From: a virus
DNA: 33,330 nucleotides
Strand: one strand, 5' to 3'
IMG/VR virus record: IMGVR_UViG_3300033141_003795
Location: 1 to 33,330 of that record
In this document: in pieces, positions 11,931 through 20,143 of the stretch
How the letters are laid out: every line of letters begins with the position of its first letter
Position numbering within the stretch: position 1 is the stretch's first letter
Position numbers and translations under genes: made by a program
The notes under the pieces: model-generated
What the model saw: the letters and a program-made list of their open reading frames with translations, nothing else
What the model was told of the DNA's origin: nothing
Databases searched by the model: none

Positions 11931-13898
11931 ATGGGAATTATAACGAAGCTCTTTGAAAAGCGAGATATGACTGCAAAACAATGGCTGACAAACTGGCTTG
12001 GCGGGACAGAATCGGCAAGCGGTATTAGAGTAAGCGAAGATAAGGCAATGAAATATACGGCAGTTTTTGCTTGTGTAAAAGTAATCTCGGAAACCATTGC
12101 CTCACTTCCTCTTATAACTTACAGAAGACTTAAGCGGGGAAAAGAAAGAGCGGTAGAACATTCGCTATATAATATTTTGCATAGGAGACCAAATAGTGAA
12201 ATGACCTCTTTTAATTTTTGGGAAACAGCAATGGTTCACCTGCTTTTGTGGGGAAATTTCTATAGCGAGATTGAATACAATAATGCGGCAAAGGTAAAAT
12301 CTTTATGGCTGCTTCTTCCCTGGAATATGAAAGTTAGTAGGGTGAATGGTGAGCTTATATACAAGTACACTCTTCCTGATAACACTGAAAAAATAATTCC
12401 TAAGGAGTATATCCTGCATATACCAGGACTTGGATTTAACGGAACTGTTGGTAAATCTCCTATTGCAATGGCAAGAGAGGCAATAGGGCTTGGCTTGGCA
12501 ATGGAAGAATTCGGGGGAAGATTTTTTGGAAATAATACTAATTTAGGCGGGATAGTTTCGCATCCTAGAGAACTCTCAAAGCCAGCCTATAATAGACTAA
12601 AAAAACAGCTAAAGGAAAAATATGAAGGACTTGGTAAATCACACAGATTGCTCATACTTGAAGAAGGAATGAAGTATGAAAAAGTTACAATACCCCCAGA
12701 TGATGCACAGTTTTTAGATAGTAGGAAATTTCAGCTTGTAGAAATTGCAAGAATTTATAGAGTGCAACCTCATAAGATTATGGATTTGGAACATGCTACA
12801 TTCTCAAACATTGAGGAACAAAATATAGAATTTGTAGTAGATACAGTAAGACCCTGGCTTGTCAGGATTGAGCAAGTTATAAATACTAAATTGTATCCTT
12901 CTTCAGAACAGAAGATCTACTTCTCAGAATTTTTGGTAGATGGACTTCTTAGAGGTGATACTAAATCAAGATATGAAGCATATGCAATTGGCAAACAGTG
13001 GGGCTGGCTATCTTCAGACGATATAAGGGAACTTGAAAATATGAATCCAATACCCAAAGGTGGGGATATATATTGGATGCCTTTAAATATGATTTCTGCA
13101 GGAAGCACAACTGAACCAAAAGAAGAAAAGATGATACCTGCACAAGTAGAGACAAGGCAAATTCGTTCAGCTTCTACTAAAAAAAGACTTTCTGACAGCT
13201 ACAGGAGTTTAGTTGAGGATGCAACAGTTAGGATAATAAAGATTGAAAAAGCAGATATTCTAAGAGCTGCAAAATCAATATTTGATAAAAGAAGTGGGAA
13301 GATAATAGCTTTTTATGACTTTCTTGAGGAATACTACGAGAAGATGCCAGATACTATTACAAAGAGAATTAGGCCGGTTTTTGCAAGTTTTAGCGAAGCT
13401 ATATACAAGGAAGCATTAGAGGAGATAAACGCTGAAGATAAGATAGGAGCAGAGCTTGAAAAGTTTATGCAGGAATATCAAGATACTTTTAACAAACGTT
13501 ATATTGGATCTTCCAAAGGACAACTGAAACAGGTGGTAAGACAGGCAATAGAGGAAGATTTAGACCCTGTTGTGCAACTGGAGGATAGATTTACAGAATG
13601 GGAAGATAAGCGACCTAAAAAAACAGGGCTAAACGAAGTAGTAAAAATAGCTGGAGCAGTATCGTTATTCACTTATGCCACCAGTGGAATTACAAAGATT
13701 GTCTGGCATAATACAGGCAGTAAGTCATGCCCTTACTGCGAGGAACTTGATGGAACAGTTGTGGGAATTGACCAGCCGTTTATGACTAAACTTGATACAT
13801 TTCAGCCAGAAGGGGCAGAAAAGCCACTTACCTTTTCGGGTAATGTTAGACATCCTCCCTTACATGGAGGTTGTGTTTGTATGATAACTGCTGGGTAG
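11931..13898 (+). CDS. portal protein fused to MuF-like minor head domain, 655 aa
   Basis: Residues 1-400 are an HK97-type portal (KYTAVFACVKVISETIASLP, LLLWGNFYSEIE, FQLVEIARIYRVQPHKIMD, IEFVVDTVRPWLVRIE). The portal forms the dodecameric DNA channel. From about 405 a helical region leads into a Mu gpF-like domain with C600 and C603 (CPYC..LDG) and a C-terminal HPPLHGGCVC. These two functions are usually separate genes. There is no stop or frameshift between them, so this is a genuine fusion. MuF would be carried on each portal subunit inside the head. Confidence 0.9.
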   Translation: MGIITKLFEKRDMTAKQWLTNWLGGTESASGIRVSEDKAMKYTAVFACVKVISETIASLPLITYRRLKRGKERAVEHSLYNILHRRPNSEMTSFNFWETAMVHLLLWGNFYSEIEYNNAAKVKSLWLLLPWNMKVSRVNGELIYKYTLPDNTEKIIPKEYILHIPGLGFNGTVGKSPIAMAREAIGLGLAMEEFGGRFFGNNTNLGGIVSHPRELSKPAYNRLKKQLKEKYEGLGKSHRLLILEEGMKYEKVTIPPDDAQFLDSRKFQLVEIARIYRVQPHKIMDLEHATFSNIEEQNIEFVVDTVRPWLVRIEQVINTKLYPSSEQKIYFSEFLVDGLLRGDTKSRYEAYAIGKQWGWLSSDDIRELENMNPIPKGGDIYWMPLNMISAGSTTEPKEEKMIPAQVETRQIRSASTKKRLSDSYRSLVEDATVRIIKIEKADILRAAKSIFDKRSGKIIAFYDFLEEYYEKMPDTITKRIRPVFASFSEAIYKEALEEINAEDKIGAELEKFMQEYQDTFNKRYIGSSKGQLKQVVRQAIEEDLDPVVQLEDRFTEWEDKRPKKTGLNEVVKIAGAVSLFTYATSGITKIVWHNTGSKSCPYCEELDGTVVGIDQPFMTKLDTFQPEGAEKPLTFSGNVRHPPLHGGCVCMITAG

Positions 13899-13921
13899 CT
13901 TATAAAAAATTAAATATATTT

Positions 13922-13949
13922 AGCACTCAAGAAATTGAGTGCTTTTTTT
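13922..13949 (+). terminator. intrinsic terminator after portal gene
   Basis: A perfect 9-bp stem AGCACTCAA / TTGAGTGCT closed by a GAAA tetraloop, followed by six to seven T. It lies 23 nt after the portal-MuF stop and 20 nt before the protease start, inside the late operon. Confidence 0.9.
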
Positions 13950-13968
13950 ATGCAACAAGGAGAACAGA

Positions 13969-15099
13969 TTGCCACTGCCTAAACCAAAAAAGAATGAAAG
14001 TAAAAAAGATTTTCTCAAGCGCTGCATGGCTGACGAGATTATGAATGATGAGTATCCAGACGAGAAGCAGCGTTGGGCAATCTGTAACTCCTTATGGGGT
14101 AAGGAGAGAAGTATGAAAATATTAGAATTGCGAGGAGCAATAGGAATACATCACACAGGACTATCAGATAAAGCCTGGGATGGTCCTAAAGCAAAGGCAA
14201 ACCTGAAAAATGACGGTAACGCGGCTTATTACAGAAAAGCATTTGCCTGGGTAGATCCCGAAGGTGATAAAGATGTTAAGGCTTCTTATAAGTTTATCCA
14301 TCACGAAGTTTCTTCAGATGGAGTAATAGGGGCAGCAAATATAAGGGGATGTCAGGCTACTATAGCTATCCTCAATGGAGCAAGAGGTGGAACAAAAATT
14401 CCTGATAAGGATAGAAAAGGAGTATATAACCATGTTGCAGCACACTTAAAAGACGGTGATATAGAACCAGCAGAACTTAAAAGCACGACTGAAGAAATAG
14501 AAATCAGAACATTTACAGAACTTGAACTTAGAACAGATGAAGGAGAAAAGCCAAAACTTTTTGGTTATGCAGCACTCTTTAATGAACTTTCAGAACCCCT
14601 TGCTGGCTTTAGAGAAAAAATTAAAAAAGGAGCTTTTACAAAAACACTTGAGGAAGACGATATAAGAATGCTTTTTAATCATGATCCAAACTATGTTCTG
14701 GGACGAACAGGAAATGGCACGCTAGAACTGGAGGAGAAAGCAAAAGGATTATATTTTGAAGTAGAGCCACCGGAAACAAGCTGGGCAAAGGATTTAATAG
14801 TCTCCGTTAAGCGTGGAGACTTGCATCAGAATTCATTCGGATTTTATACAATAAAAGACTTATGGGATAACTCGGATCCGGATAATGTAATAAGAACTTT
14901 GTTAGAGGTTAGGCTTTTTGATACTTCAATTGTAACTTTTCCTGCATATCCTAAAACTTCCGTAAAAGTCAGGAGTGCAGGAGATGTATATAGGCAATAT
15001 CTTGACGAGCTTCGGGAGAATAAGTCAAGAGAGGAAAGCAAATGGCAGGAGCGTATTGCTATAAGAAAGAAAAAACTTGAACTAATGGAAAAGGAGTAA
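13969..15099 (+). CDS. prohead protease (S78, HK97 type) with N-terminal extension, 376 aa
   Basis: TTG 13969 after AAGGAGA is chosen; the frame is open upstream only into the terminator. Residues 12-43 (DFLKRCMADEIM...QRWAICNSLW) and 66-170 (DKAWDGPKAKANL, SYKFIHHE, NGARGGTKIPDKDRKGVYNHVAAHL) are domains often seen ahead of phage proteases. The protease proper is about 178-300, with catalytic H238 in FNHD and S289 in QNSFGF. It cleaves the capsid N-terminus. A second in-frame ATG at 14113 has a perfect AAGGAG (14101-14106), so a shorter 328-aa form may also be made. Confidence 0.88.
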   Translation: MPLPKPKKNESKKDFLKRCMADEIMNDEYPDEKQRWAICNSLWGKERSMKILELRGAIGIHHTGLSDKAWDGPKAKANLKNDGNAAYYRKAFAWVDPEGDKDVKASYKFIHHEVSSDGVIGAANIRGCQATIAILNGARGGTKIPDKDRKGVYNHVAAHLKDGDIEPAELKSTTEEIEIRTFTELELRTDEGEKPKLFGYAALFNELSEPLAGFREKIKKGAFTKTLEEDDIRMLFNHDPNYVLGRTGNGTLELEEKAKGLYFEVEPPETSWAKDLIVSVKRGDLHQNSFGFYTIKDLWDNSDPDNVIRTLLEVRLFDTSIVTFPAYPKTSVKVRSAGDVYRQYLDELRENKSREESKWQERIAIRKKKLELMEKE

Positions 15100-15101
15100 A
15101 G

Positions 15102-16334
15102 ATGGACAAAATATTAAAAATGAGACAGGAAAGAGCGAAGCTAATAAAGCAGGCAAGAGATATGTTGGACAAAGTAGAAGCTGAAAAAAGAGATATGACT
15201 GATGAGGAAAATACAAACTATGAAAAAATTATCTCTGACGTAGATAAGCTTCGTGAGAAAATCGAAAGGGAGGAAAGACAGTTAGAGCTGGAAAAAGATT
15301 TGGAAAAATCTATAAATGAGCCTATAAAAGTAGAACCTGAAAGCAGGGAAGACAAAAATACAGAGAAGAAAGAGGAAATAATCAAACAATTCCGTACATT
15401 CCTAAGAAATGGATATGTTGGGGCTGAACTGAGAAAGCTAACGGAGCAAAGAGCACTTCAGGCTGATTCTGGAGAGGCAGGCGGCTATACAGTAGCTCCT
15501 CAGGAATTTGTAGCAAAATTAATAAAAGCGGTTGATGACCAGGTATTTATAAGACCCCTTGCTACAATAACACAAGTTACTAAAGCAGACAGTCTTGGAG
15601 CTCCTGCTCTTGACGCAGATCCTGATGATGCTGATTGGACATCTGAGCTTGGGACTGGAGACGAAGACAGCACAATGGATTTTGGAAAGAGAGAGCTTGA
15701 CCCTCATCCGCTTGCAAAGAGGCTAAAGGTTTCAAACAAGCTTCTTAGGGCTTCTGCAATAAACATTGACGCCTTAGTTCAGCAAAGGCTTGCCTATAAA
15801 TTTGGGATAACTGAGGAAAAAGCATTTTTGACCGGTTCTGGTTCAGGCCAGCCTCTGGGGATATTTACAGCTTCAAGCGATGGAATTTCCACCAGTCGGG
15901 ATGTTTCTACAGGCAATGAAACTACATCAATTAAGTTTGATGGACTAATAGAAGCAAAGTACACACTGAAAGGAAATTACTGGACCAAAGCTAAATGGAT
16001 ATTCCATAGAGATGCACTAAAACAAATCTCCAAGCTGAAAGATGGTGATGGTCAGTACATTTGGCAGCAGTCAGTGCAAGTAGGGCAGCCTGATAAATTA
16101 TTAGGGTTTCCTCTTATGATGAGTGAGTACGCTCCTAATACATTTACTACTGGGCAGTATGTTGGTGCATTAGGGGATTTCTCTTTTTACTGGATTGTTG
16201 ACGCACTTGACATGACTATCCAGAGGCTTGTTGAGCTCTACGCTGCTTCTAACCAGACTGGATTTATTGGGAGACTTGAATGTGACGGAATGCCTGTGTT
16301 AGAGGAAGCTTTTGTGCGGGTAAAATTAGCTTAG
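15102..16334 (+). CDS. major capsid protein, HK97 fold, 410 aa
   Basis: Residues 1-70 are a heptad-like coiled coil (RAKLIKQARDMLDKVEAEKRDMTDEE), the delta/scaffold domain removed by the protease. The mature shell begins near 115-125 (QRALQADSGEAGGYTVAPQEF), followed by FIRPLATI, LKVSNKLLRAS, EEKAFLTGSGSGQPLGI and an A-domain with YVGALGDFSFYWIVD. This is the HK97 order: scaffold, N-arm, E-loop, P-domain, A-domain. It immediately follows the protease (3 nt gap). Confidence 0.95.
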   Translation: MDKILKMRQERAKLIKQARDMLDKVEAEKRDMTDEENTNYEKIISDVDKLREKIEREERQLELEKDLEKSINEPIKVEPESREDKNTEKKEEIIKQFRTFLRNGYVGAELRKLTEQRALQADSGEAGGYTVAPQEFVAKLIKAVDDQVFIRPLATITQVTKADSLGAPALDADPDDADWTSELGTGDEDSTMDFGKRELDPHPLAKRLKVSNKLLRASAINIDALVQQRLAYKFGITEEKAFLTGSGSGQPLGIFTASSDGISTSRDVSTGNETTSIKFDGLIEAKYTLKGNYWTKAKWIFHRDALKQISKLKDGDGQYIWQQSVQVGQPDKLLGFPLMMSEYAPNTFTTGQYVGALGDFSFYWIVDALDMTIQRLVELYAASNQTGFIGRLECDGMPVLEEAFVRVKLA

Positions 16335-16360
16335 TAAAAAAATAAATATTAGGAGGAACA

Positions 16361-16798
16361 ATGGATTTACTTAAGAATATAAAAGTTACTACCGCTTTGG
16401 ATTATGCAAGCGGTACTGCTACAAGAAATGGTGCAACTCTTGACATGAAAGGATACGAAGGGGTCTTAATGATTGTCAAATTTGCAACCATAGCAGCTAG
16501 CGCAGCTGGTGATATTCATGCCGAGCAGGGGGCTGAATCTGATTTGTCTGATGCCGCAGACTTGGAAGGAACAAAGATAGCAGTAGCAGATGATGACGAT
16601 AACCAGATATTTATAATAGACCTCTGCAAACCCCAGGAGAGATATGTAAGAGTAGTAGTAACAAAGGATGGTTCTAACGCGATGGCTGAAGATGCAGTAT
16701 ATATTCAATATGGTGCTAAAAAGTACCCTATAGATAACAATGTAACTGATGAAGTTACTGTTGAAACTCATGTTTCACCAGACGAAGGAACTAAATAA
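16361..16798 (+). CDS. small virion protein after capsid, probable head decoration, 145 aa
   Basis: Strong RBS AGGAGGA. The sequence (ATRNGATLDMKGYEGVLMIVKFATI, KIAVADDDDNQIFIIDLCKPQERYVRVVVTKDGSNAMAEDAVYIQYGAKKYP) fits a beta-sandwich family found just downstream of phage capsid genes. The RYVR...V..Y pattern is typical. Likely a head decoration or minor head protein. A strong terminator follows at once. Confidence 0.65.
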   Translation: MDLLKNIKVTTALDYASGTATRNGATLDMKGYEGVLMIVKFATIAASAAGDIHAEQGAESDLSDAADLEGTKIAVADDDDNQIFIIDLCKPQERYVRVVVTKDGSNAMAEDAVYIQYGAKKYPIDNNVTDEVTVETHVSPDEGTK

Positions 16799-16805
16799 AC
16801 TATCA

Positions 16806-16835
16806 AGAGAGCAGGTAGTTGCCTGCTCTCTTTTT
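16806..16835 (+). terminator. intrinsic terminator after capsid block
   Basis: AGAGAGCAGG (16806-16815), loop TAGTTG, CCTGCTCTCT (16822-16831) and a T5 tract. A 10-bp perfect stem. It lies in the late operon between the capsid/decoration genes and the following fibre-like gene, so it could set the capsid-to-tail expression ratio. Confidence 0.93.
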
Positions 16836-16852
16836 ACTGAAAGGAAGGAAAA

Positions 16853-17614
16853 ATGGGAAGTTATAACGCTAATGTATATATGAAACAGGGAGCTGATGCT
16901 CAAGTAATAGCAGACGGTGGATATATATACTTTGGTTCCGATGAAGACATAATCTGGGATTATGATGCGGACAACAGCAAAATTACCTTAAATCCAAAGA
17001 CAGATGATGCTTATTCGTTTGAAATAGGCGATGGCACTTATGATATGGATGTTAAGGTTTTTTTGGGGGCATCAACAAAGTATGTACTTTTTGATGTAGG
17101 CAATACACTTCTTACACTGGAGGATGTGGATTTAAGATTGGGCGATAATGATGTTCTTCAGTTTGGTGATGGGTCAGATGTAACTATTACTTGGAATGGA
17201 ACTCTTCTTCAAATTTCTCCAGCAACAGATGATACAGGCTCAATTAACATCGGAAATGGAACCAAAGATTTAGACGTAAAAATATTCTGCGGTGCTGCTG
17301 CGGACTATGTTCTTTTTGATGTCGGCAATGGAATAATTGATAGTCAGGTATTTTTGCAGTTTAAAACTGCTAAAGGAATAAGAACAACCACATCCGATAA
17401 TGAGTATCTTGACATTATGGCATATGATGTTGATGGTACGGCCTACACAAGTGTCATAAGAGTCCAGAATGCAAATGAAGTTGAGCTAGGATTTTTCGGG
17501 GTAACCCCTGTACCACAGCAATCTCATATTGCCGACAGCTCTGGAGATGATGCAACAGCGGTTAATGCGATACTTGATGTACTTGAAGCTTTTGGACTAG
17601 TGGCAACTTCATAA
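16853..17614 (+). CDS. repeat-containing fibre or decoration-like protein, 253 aa
   Basis: Two tandem repeats of about 67 residues (about 22-88 and 92-159) share the pattern G-D/N-G-T-x-D-x-DVK-(V/I)-F-x-G-A-x-x-x-YVLFDVGN, an acidic Gly/Asp-rich beta-repeat. The C-terminus (GFFGVTPVPQQSHIAD...AVNAILDVLEAFGLVATS) matches a terminal segment seen in many phage fibre-like structural proteins. It probably forms a surface filament or trimer on the head or neck. AAGGAAGGA precedes the ATG. Confidence 0.65.
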   Translation: MGSYNANVYMKQGADAQVIADGGYIYFGSDEDIIWDYDADNSKITLNPKTDDAYSFEIGDGTYDMDVKVFLGASTKYVLFDVGNTLLTLEDVDLRLGDNDVLQFGDGSDVTITWNGTLLQISPATDDTGSINIGNGTKDLDVKIFCGAAADYVLFDVGNGIIDSQVFLQFKTAKGIRTTTSDNEYLDIMAYDVDGTAYTSVIRVQNANEVELGFFGVTPVPQQSHIADSSGDDATAVNAILDVLEAFGLVATS

Positions 17615-17634
17615 AAACATAGAAGGAGTATTAT

Positions 17635-17943
17635 ATGAAGCTTTCTGTTTTTGAAAGGTTGATGCTACTCAGTATTTTGCCTCGTGAAGGGGATTTTACT
17701 ACTCTTAAAATCATAAAGGATTTAAGAGACAGCCTATCCTTTACAGAGCTGGAACATAGAAAATATCAGTTTAAAAAAGATGATAATTCAATTAGATGGA
17801 AGACTGATATTGAGCAAAATAAAGAAATTAAAATAGGCGAGAAGGCTACTGATATAATTGTGGAAAGCTTAAAGAAACTGAATAAACAGAAAAAATTAAC
17901 AATGCAGCATTATTCCCTTTGCGAGAAATTTAAAATTGATTAA
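17635..17943 (+). CDS. phage structural-region protein, 102 aa
   Basis: AAGGAG RBS. The N-terminus KLSVFERLMLLSILPREGDFTTLKIIKDLRDSLSFTELE belongs to a small family I have seen in phage structural operons without known role. The rest is basic with a helical C-terminus. It lies between fibre-like and connector genes, so it may be an accessory assembly factor. Confidence 0.6.
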   Translation: MKLSVFERLMLLSILPREGDFTTLKIIKDLRDSLSFTELEHRKYQFKKDDNSIRWKTDIEQNKEIKIGEKATDIIVESLKKLNKQKKLTMQHYSLCEKFKID

Positions 17944-17953
17944 GGAGCAAGTC

Positions 17954-18187
17954 ATGAAAGTAAAAATTAAAATGGGCTCTACTCTTGCAGCTTCTCCTGC
18001 AGGTATTCTGAATCCCGGCAAGGTGGTACTTGTTGATAGCAAGCTTGCAGATGAACTTGTTAAAGCTGGTTATGCAGAGCTTATCAGGAGCAAAAAAATT
18101 GAGACTGCAACGGTAAAGCCAAAAGAGAAAACTATAAATGTCAAGCTGGAGAAAAGAAGCAAAAAAGGCAGTAAGGCGGTGAAGTAG
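17954..18187 (+). CDS. small structural-region protein, 77 aa
   Basis: The start at ATG 17954 is chosen because AAGGAG (17942-17946) is well spaced; an upstream TTG in the previous stop lacks an RBS. The protein starts with a small beta fold (MKVKIKMGSTLAASPAGILNPGKVVLVDSKLADELVKAGYAELI), then a lysine-rich tail. The G..A..L...GYAE pattern is common in small phage head-tail-region proteins. Role unknown. Confidence 0.65.
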   Translation: MKVKIKMGSTLAASPAGILNPGKVVLVDSKLADELVKAGYAELIRSKKIETATVKPKEKTINVKLEKRSKKGSKAVK

Positions 18188-18188
18188 T

Positions 18189-18569
18189 ATGTCTTATGCA
18201 GAAGCTCATACGATTACAGTTACAACTGACGCAAGCGGCAATGCTACGGAATACAGCCCGGTGGTTACTGGAAGGATTATGACTATAATTTACACGAAGC
18301 CCGGTTCTGGCGGATTTGATACTGGAGTAGATTTCAGTATCACTACAGAGGATACAGGACAGGATGTATGGGTTGAAGATAATGTGGATGCTTCTAAGAC
18401 TATATCGCCCCGTCAGCCAACTCACGATAAAGCAGGGACAGCTTCCTTGTATGCTGGTTCAGGCGAGCCAGTGGAAGATTATATTATTGCAGCTTCAGAG
18501 AGAATAAAAGTAACAATTTCAAACGGGGGAGACACAAAAACCGGTACATTTGTAATAATTATAGCTTAG
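18189..18569 (+). CDS. beta-rich virion-region protein, 126 aa
   Basis: A family of phage proteins with this layout (VTGRIMTIIYTK..., DTGVDFSITTEDTGQDV, SPRQPTHDKAG, EDYIIAASERIKVTISNGGDTKTGTFVIII) lies near head-tail genes in many siphoviruses. The ASERIKV...GG..KTGTF ending is the strongest part. It is most likely a minor structural component (decoration or stopper). No catalytic residues. Confidence 0.6.
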   Translation: MSYAEAHTITVTTDASGNATEYSPVVTGRIMTIIYTKPGSGGFDTGVDFSITTEDTGQDVWVEDNVDASKTISPRQPTHDKAGTASLYAGSGEPVEDYIIAASERIKVTISNGGDTKTGTFVIIIA

Positions 18570-18577
18570 GAGTTGAT

Positions 18578-19135
18578 ATGGCAGTAGATGATTCCACAAT
18601 AGTAGAACTTGCAGATATGAGAGAATTTCTAAATATCCCTGATGGACAAACAGCTATGGATAGTCTTCTGGAATCCTTGCTTGATAGCTTTAATGATGTG
18701 ATTGAGGATTATCTTGGCGTTACCTGTATCAATACGGAATATACGGAAACTTATGATGGTGATGGCACAGATACTCTGTTTCTAAAGCATTATCCTATAG
18801 CTTCGGTATCTTCACTTTCCGTAGATGATGAAACAGTCTCAAGTGATGATTATTCTATCTACAAAGAAGAGGGATTCATAAGACTTGATAGCAGTATATT
18901 TACTAAGGACAACCAGAATGTAAGCATAACTTATACAGCAGGTCATGGAGCAACAAGGGTGGCAGTCCCAAATCCGCTTAAGCTTGCCTTAAAAACTTGG
19001 GTTGCAAGAGCATATAAAGCTGAGTATGTTGACTTTGCCCCTGAAGTTGGAGAAGAAGCTGCAAGAAGTATCCCATTTGCCAATATTCCGTGGGATATAA
19101 GAATAATGCTTGCACCTTATAAGTGCGGGAAGTAA
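18578..19135 (+). CDS. head-tail connector (gp6-like adaptor), 185 aa
   Basis: ATG after AGGAG. The pattern of the HK97 gp6-like DNA-packaging/connector family is visible: LADMREFLNIPDG.TAMDSLLESLLDSFNDVIEDYLG at the N-terminus, a strand-rich middle (YPIASVSSLSVDDETVSSDDYSIYKEEGFIRL) and ISYTAGHGA..VPNPLKLALKTWVARAYK. It would form the ring below the portal. Confidence 0.85.
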   Translation: MAVDDSTIVELADMREFLNIPDGQTAMDSLLESLLDSFNDVIEDYLGVTCINTEYTETYDGDGTDTLFLKHYPIASVSSLSVDDETVSSDDYSIYKEEGFIRLDSSIFTKDNQNVSITYTAGHGATRVAVPNPLKLALKTWVARAYKAEYVDFAPEVGEEAARSIPFANIPWDIRIMLAPYKCGK

Positions 19136-19138
19136 AGG

Positions 19139-19564
19139 ATGGAATTTAACGTAAAACTTAAAATAGACCCGAGCTTTGAGAGGTTCTTAAAAAGTCCAGA
19201 CCCTATATATAAAAAATATCTTGACATAGCAGTTGATAGAAGTTTTAAACGTGTAAAGCAGGTAATGTCAGAAAATCCCAAAACTCCAAAAAAGACAGGG
19301 GAAATGATACGAAGCTATCGGGAAAATGTAAGGTCAAGGGAAATGACCTCAACTCTTCCGAGAGCAAAAGCACATGAGACTGGAGCATATATCAGACCTA
19401 AAAAAGGTAAGTTTTTGCACTGGGTGGAAAGCGGGAGAGATATATTTGTAAAGGCAGTAAGAATAAAACCAAAAAGATATGTTTCCTCTTCTATAAGCAA
19501 AAGCAGAAAAGATGTAATAGAAATTTTTTCTAAAACATTCAGAGAAATGTTAGAGAGGGTATGA
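19139..19564 (+). CDS. HK97 gp10-like neck/tail completion protein, 141 aa
   Basis: Follows the connector after 3 nt. The sequence (TPKKTGEMIRSYRENV, KAHETGAYIRPKKGKFLHWVESGRDIFVKAVRIKPKRYVSSSISKSRKDV) has the layout of HK97 gp10-type proteins: a strand pair with a P..TG..R.S motif, then H/F..P and a terminal helix. It joins head and tail. Confidence 0.75.
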   Translation: MEFNVKLKIDPSFERFLKSPDPIYKKYLDIAVDRSFKRVKQVMSENPKTPKKTGEMIRSYRENVRSREMTSTLPRAKAHETGAYIRPKKGKFLHWVESGRDIFVKAVRIKPKRYVSSSISKSRKDVIEIFSKTFREMLERV

Positions 19565-19565
19565 A

Positions 19566-19973
19566 ATGGCAGATAGCAATGTGGATTTAATAGTAAACCA
19601 AATAGAGACAATACTTAAAGCAAGGGTTGATCAGGTAGTAAAGTATTTACCTAGATATTTGGATAAGCATACAACTTTATCCATATTCTGGAAGGGGGCA
19701 ACTTACGAAAATGCTACTGTAAACTCTAAGTTTGTAAATTACCGCTTTATTTTGACGACCAGCATATATATGTATGATGAGGTAGAAGTACAAACCATAC
19801 AAAAAGATTTAGCCTTGAACATGGTAGATGATCTGTTTGCAAAGCCTGACCTGAACGGTAGTTGTCTTTATCACACCATAGAAAGTGTGGATTGTGATTT
19901 TGAAATGTCAAGCAAAGGAACTTACGCACTTATACAAATTGTATTAATTGCGACAAAGGAGGAATTTGACTGA
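19566..19973 (+). CDS. tail terminator-like protein, 135 aa
   Basis: By gene order (connector, gp10-like, then this, then tail tube) and size this is the tail terminator/completion protein that caps the tail tube. Start ...DLIVNQIETILKARVDQVVKYLP, a helix, then strands (YRFILTTSIYMYDE, LNGSCLYHTIESVDCDFEMSSKGTYALIQIVLIAT). The sequence motif itself is weak, so the call rests largely on synteny. TGATG overlap with the next gene. Confidence 0.6.
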   Translation: MADSNVDLIVNQIETILKARVDQVVKYLPRYLDKHTTLSIFWKGATYENATVNSKFVNYRFILTTSIYMYDEVEVQTIQKDLALNMVDDLFAKPDLNGSCLYHTIESVDCDFEMSSKGTYALIQIVLIATKEEFD

Positions 19974-20143
19974 TGAAAGGAAAGGAAAAGAAAATACCAA
20001 AATACATCGGGGGAGAAGAGGTTTACTTTCCTGATTTTAAGAAAAAAATTGTAAAAAATGGAGACCTGGTAGAAGAAATGCCACTTGAGGAAGCAGAAGC
20101 TAGGTCAGATTTTGAAATTGTTACGAAAGGGAGTGAAAAATAA
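19973..20143 (+). CDS. small acidic/basic protein before tail tube, 56 aa
   Basis: ATG overlaps the previous TGA, with AAGGAGG upstream. The product (MKGKEKKIPKYIGGEEVYFPDFKKKIVKNGDLVEEMPLEEAEARSDFEIVTK) looks like the small fold with a GDLVE-type turn often found before tail tube genes. The stop overlaps the tube start (TAATG). Function not known. Confidence 0.6.
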   Translation: MKGKEKKIPKYIGGEEVYFPDFKKKIVKNGDLVEEMPLEEAEARSDFEIVTKGSEK

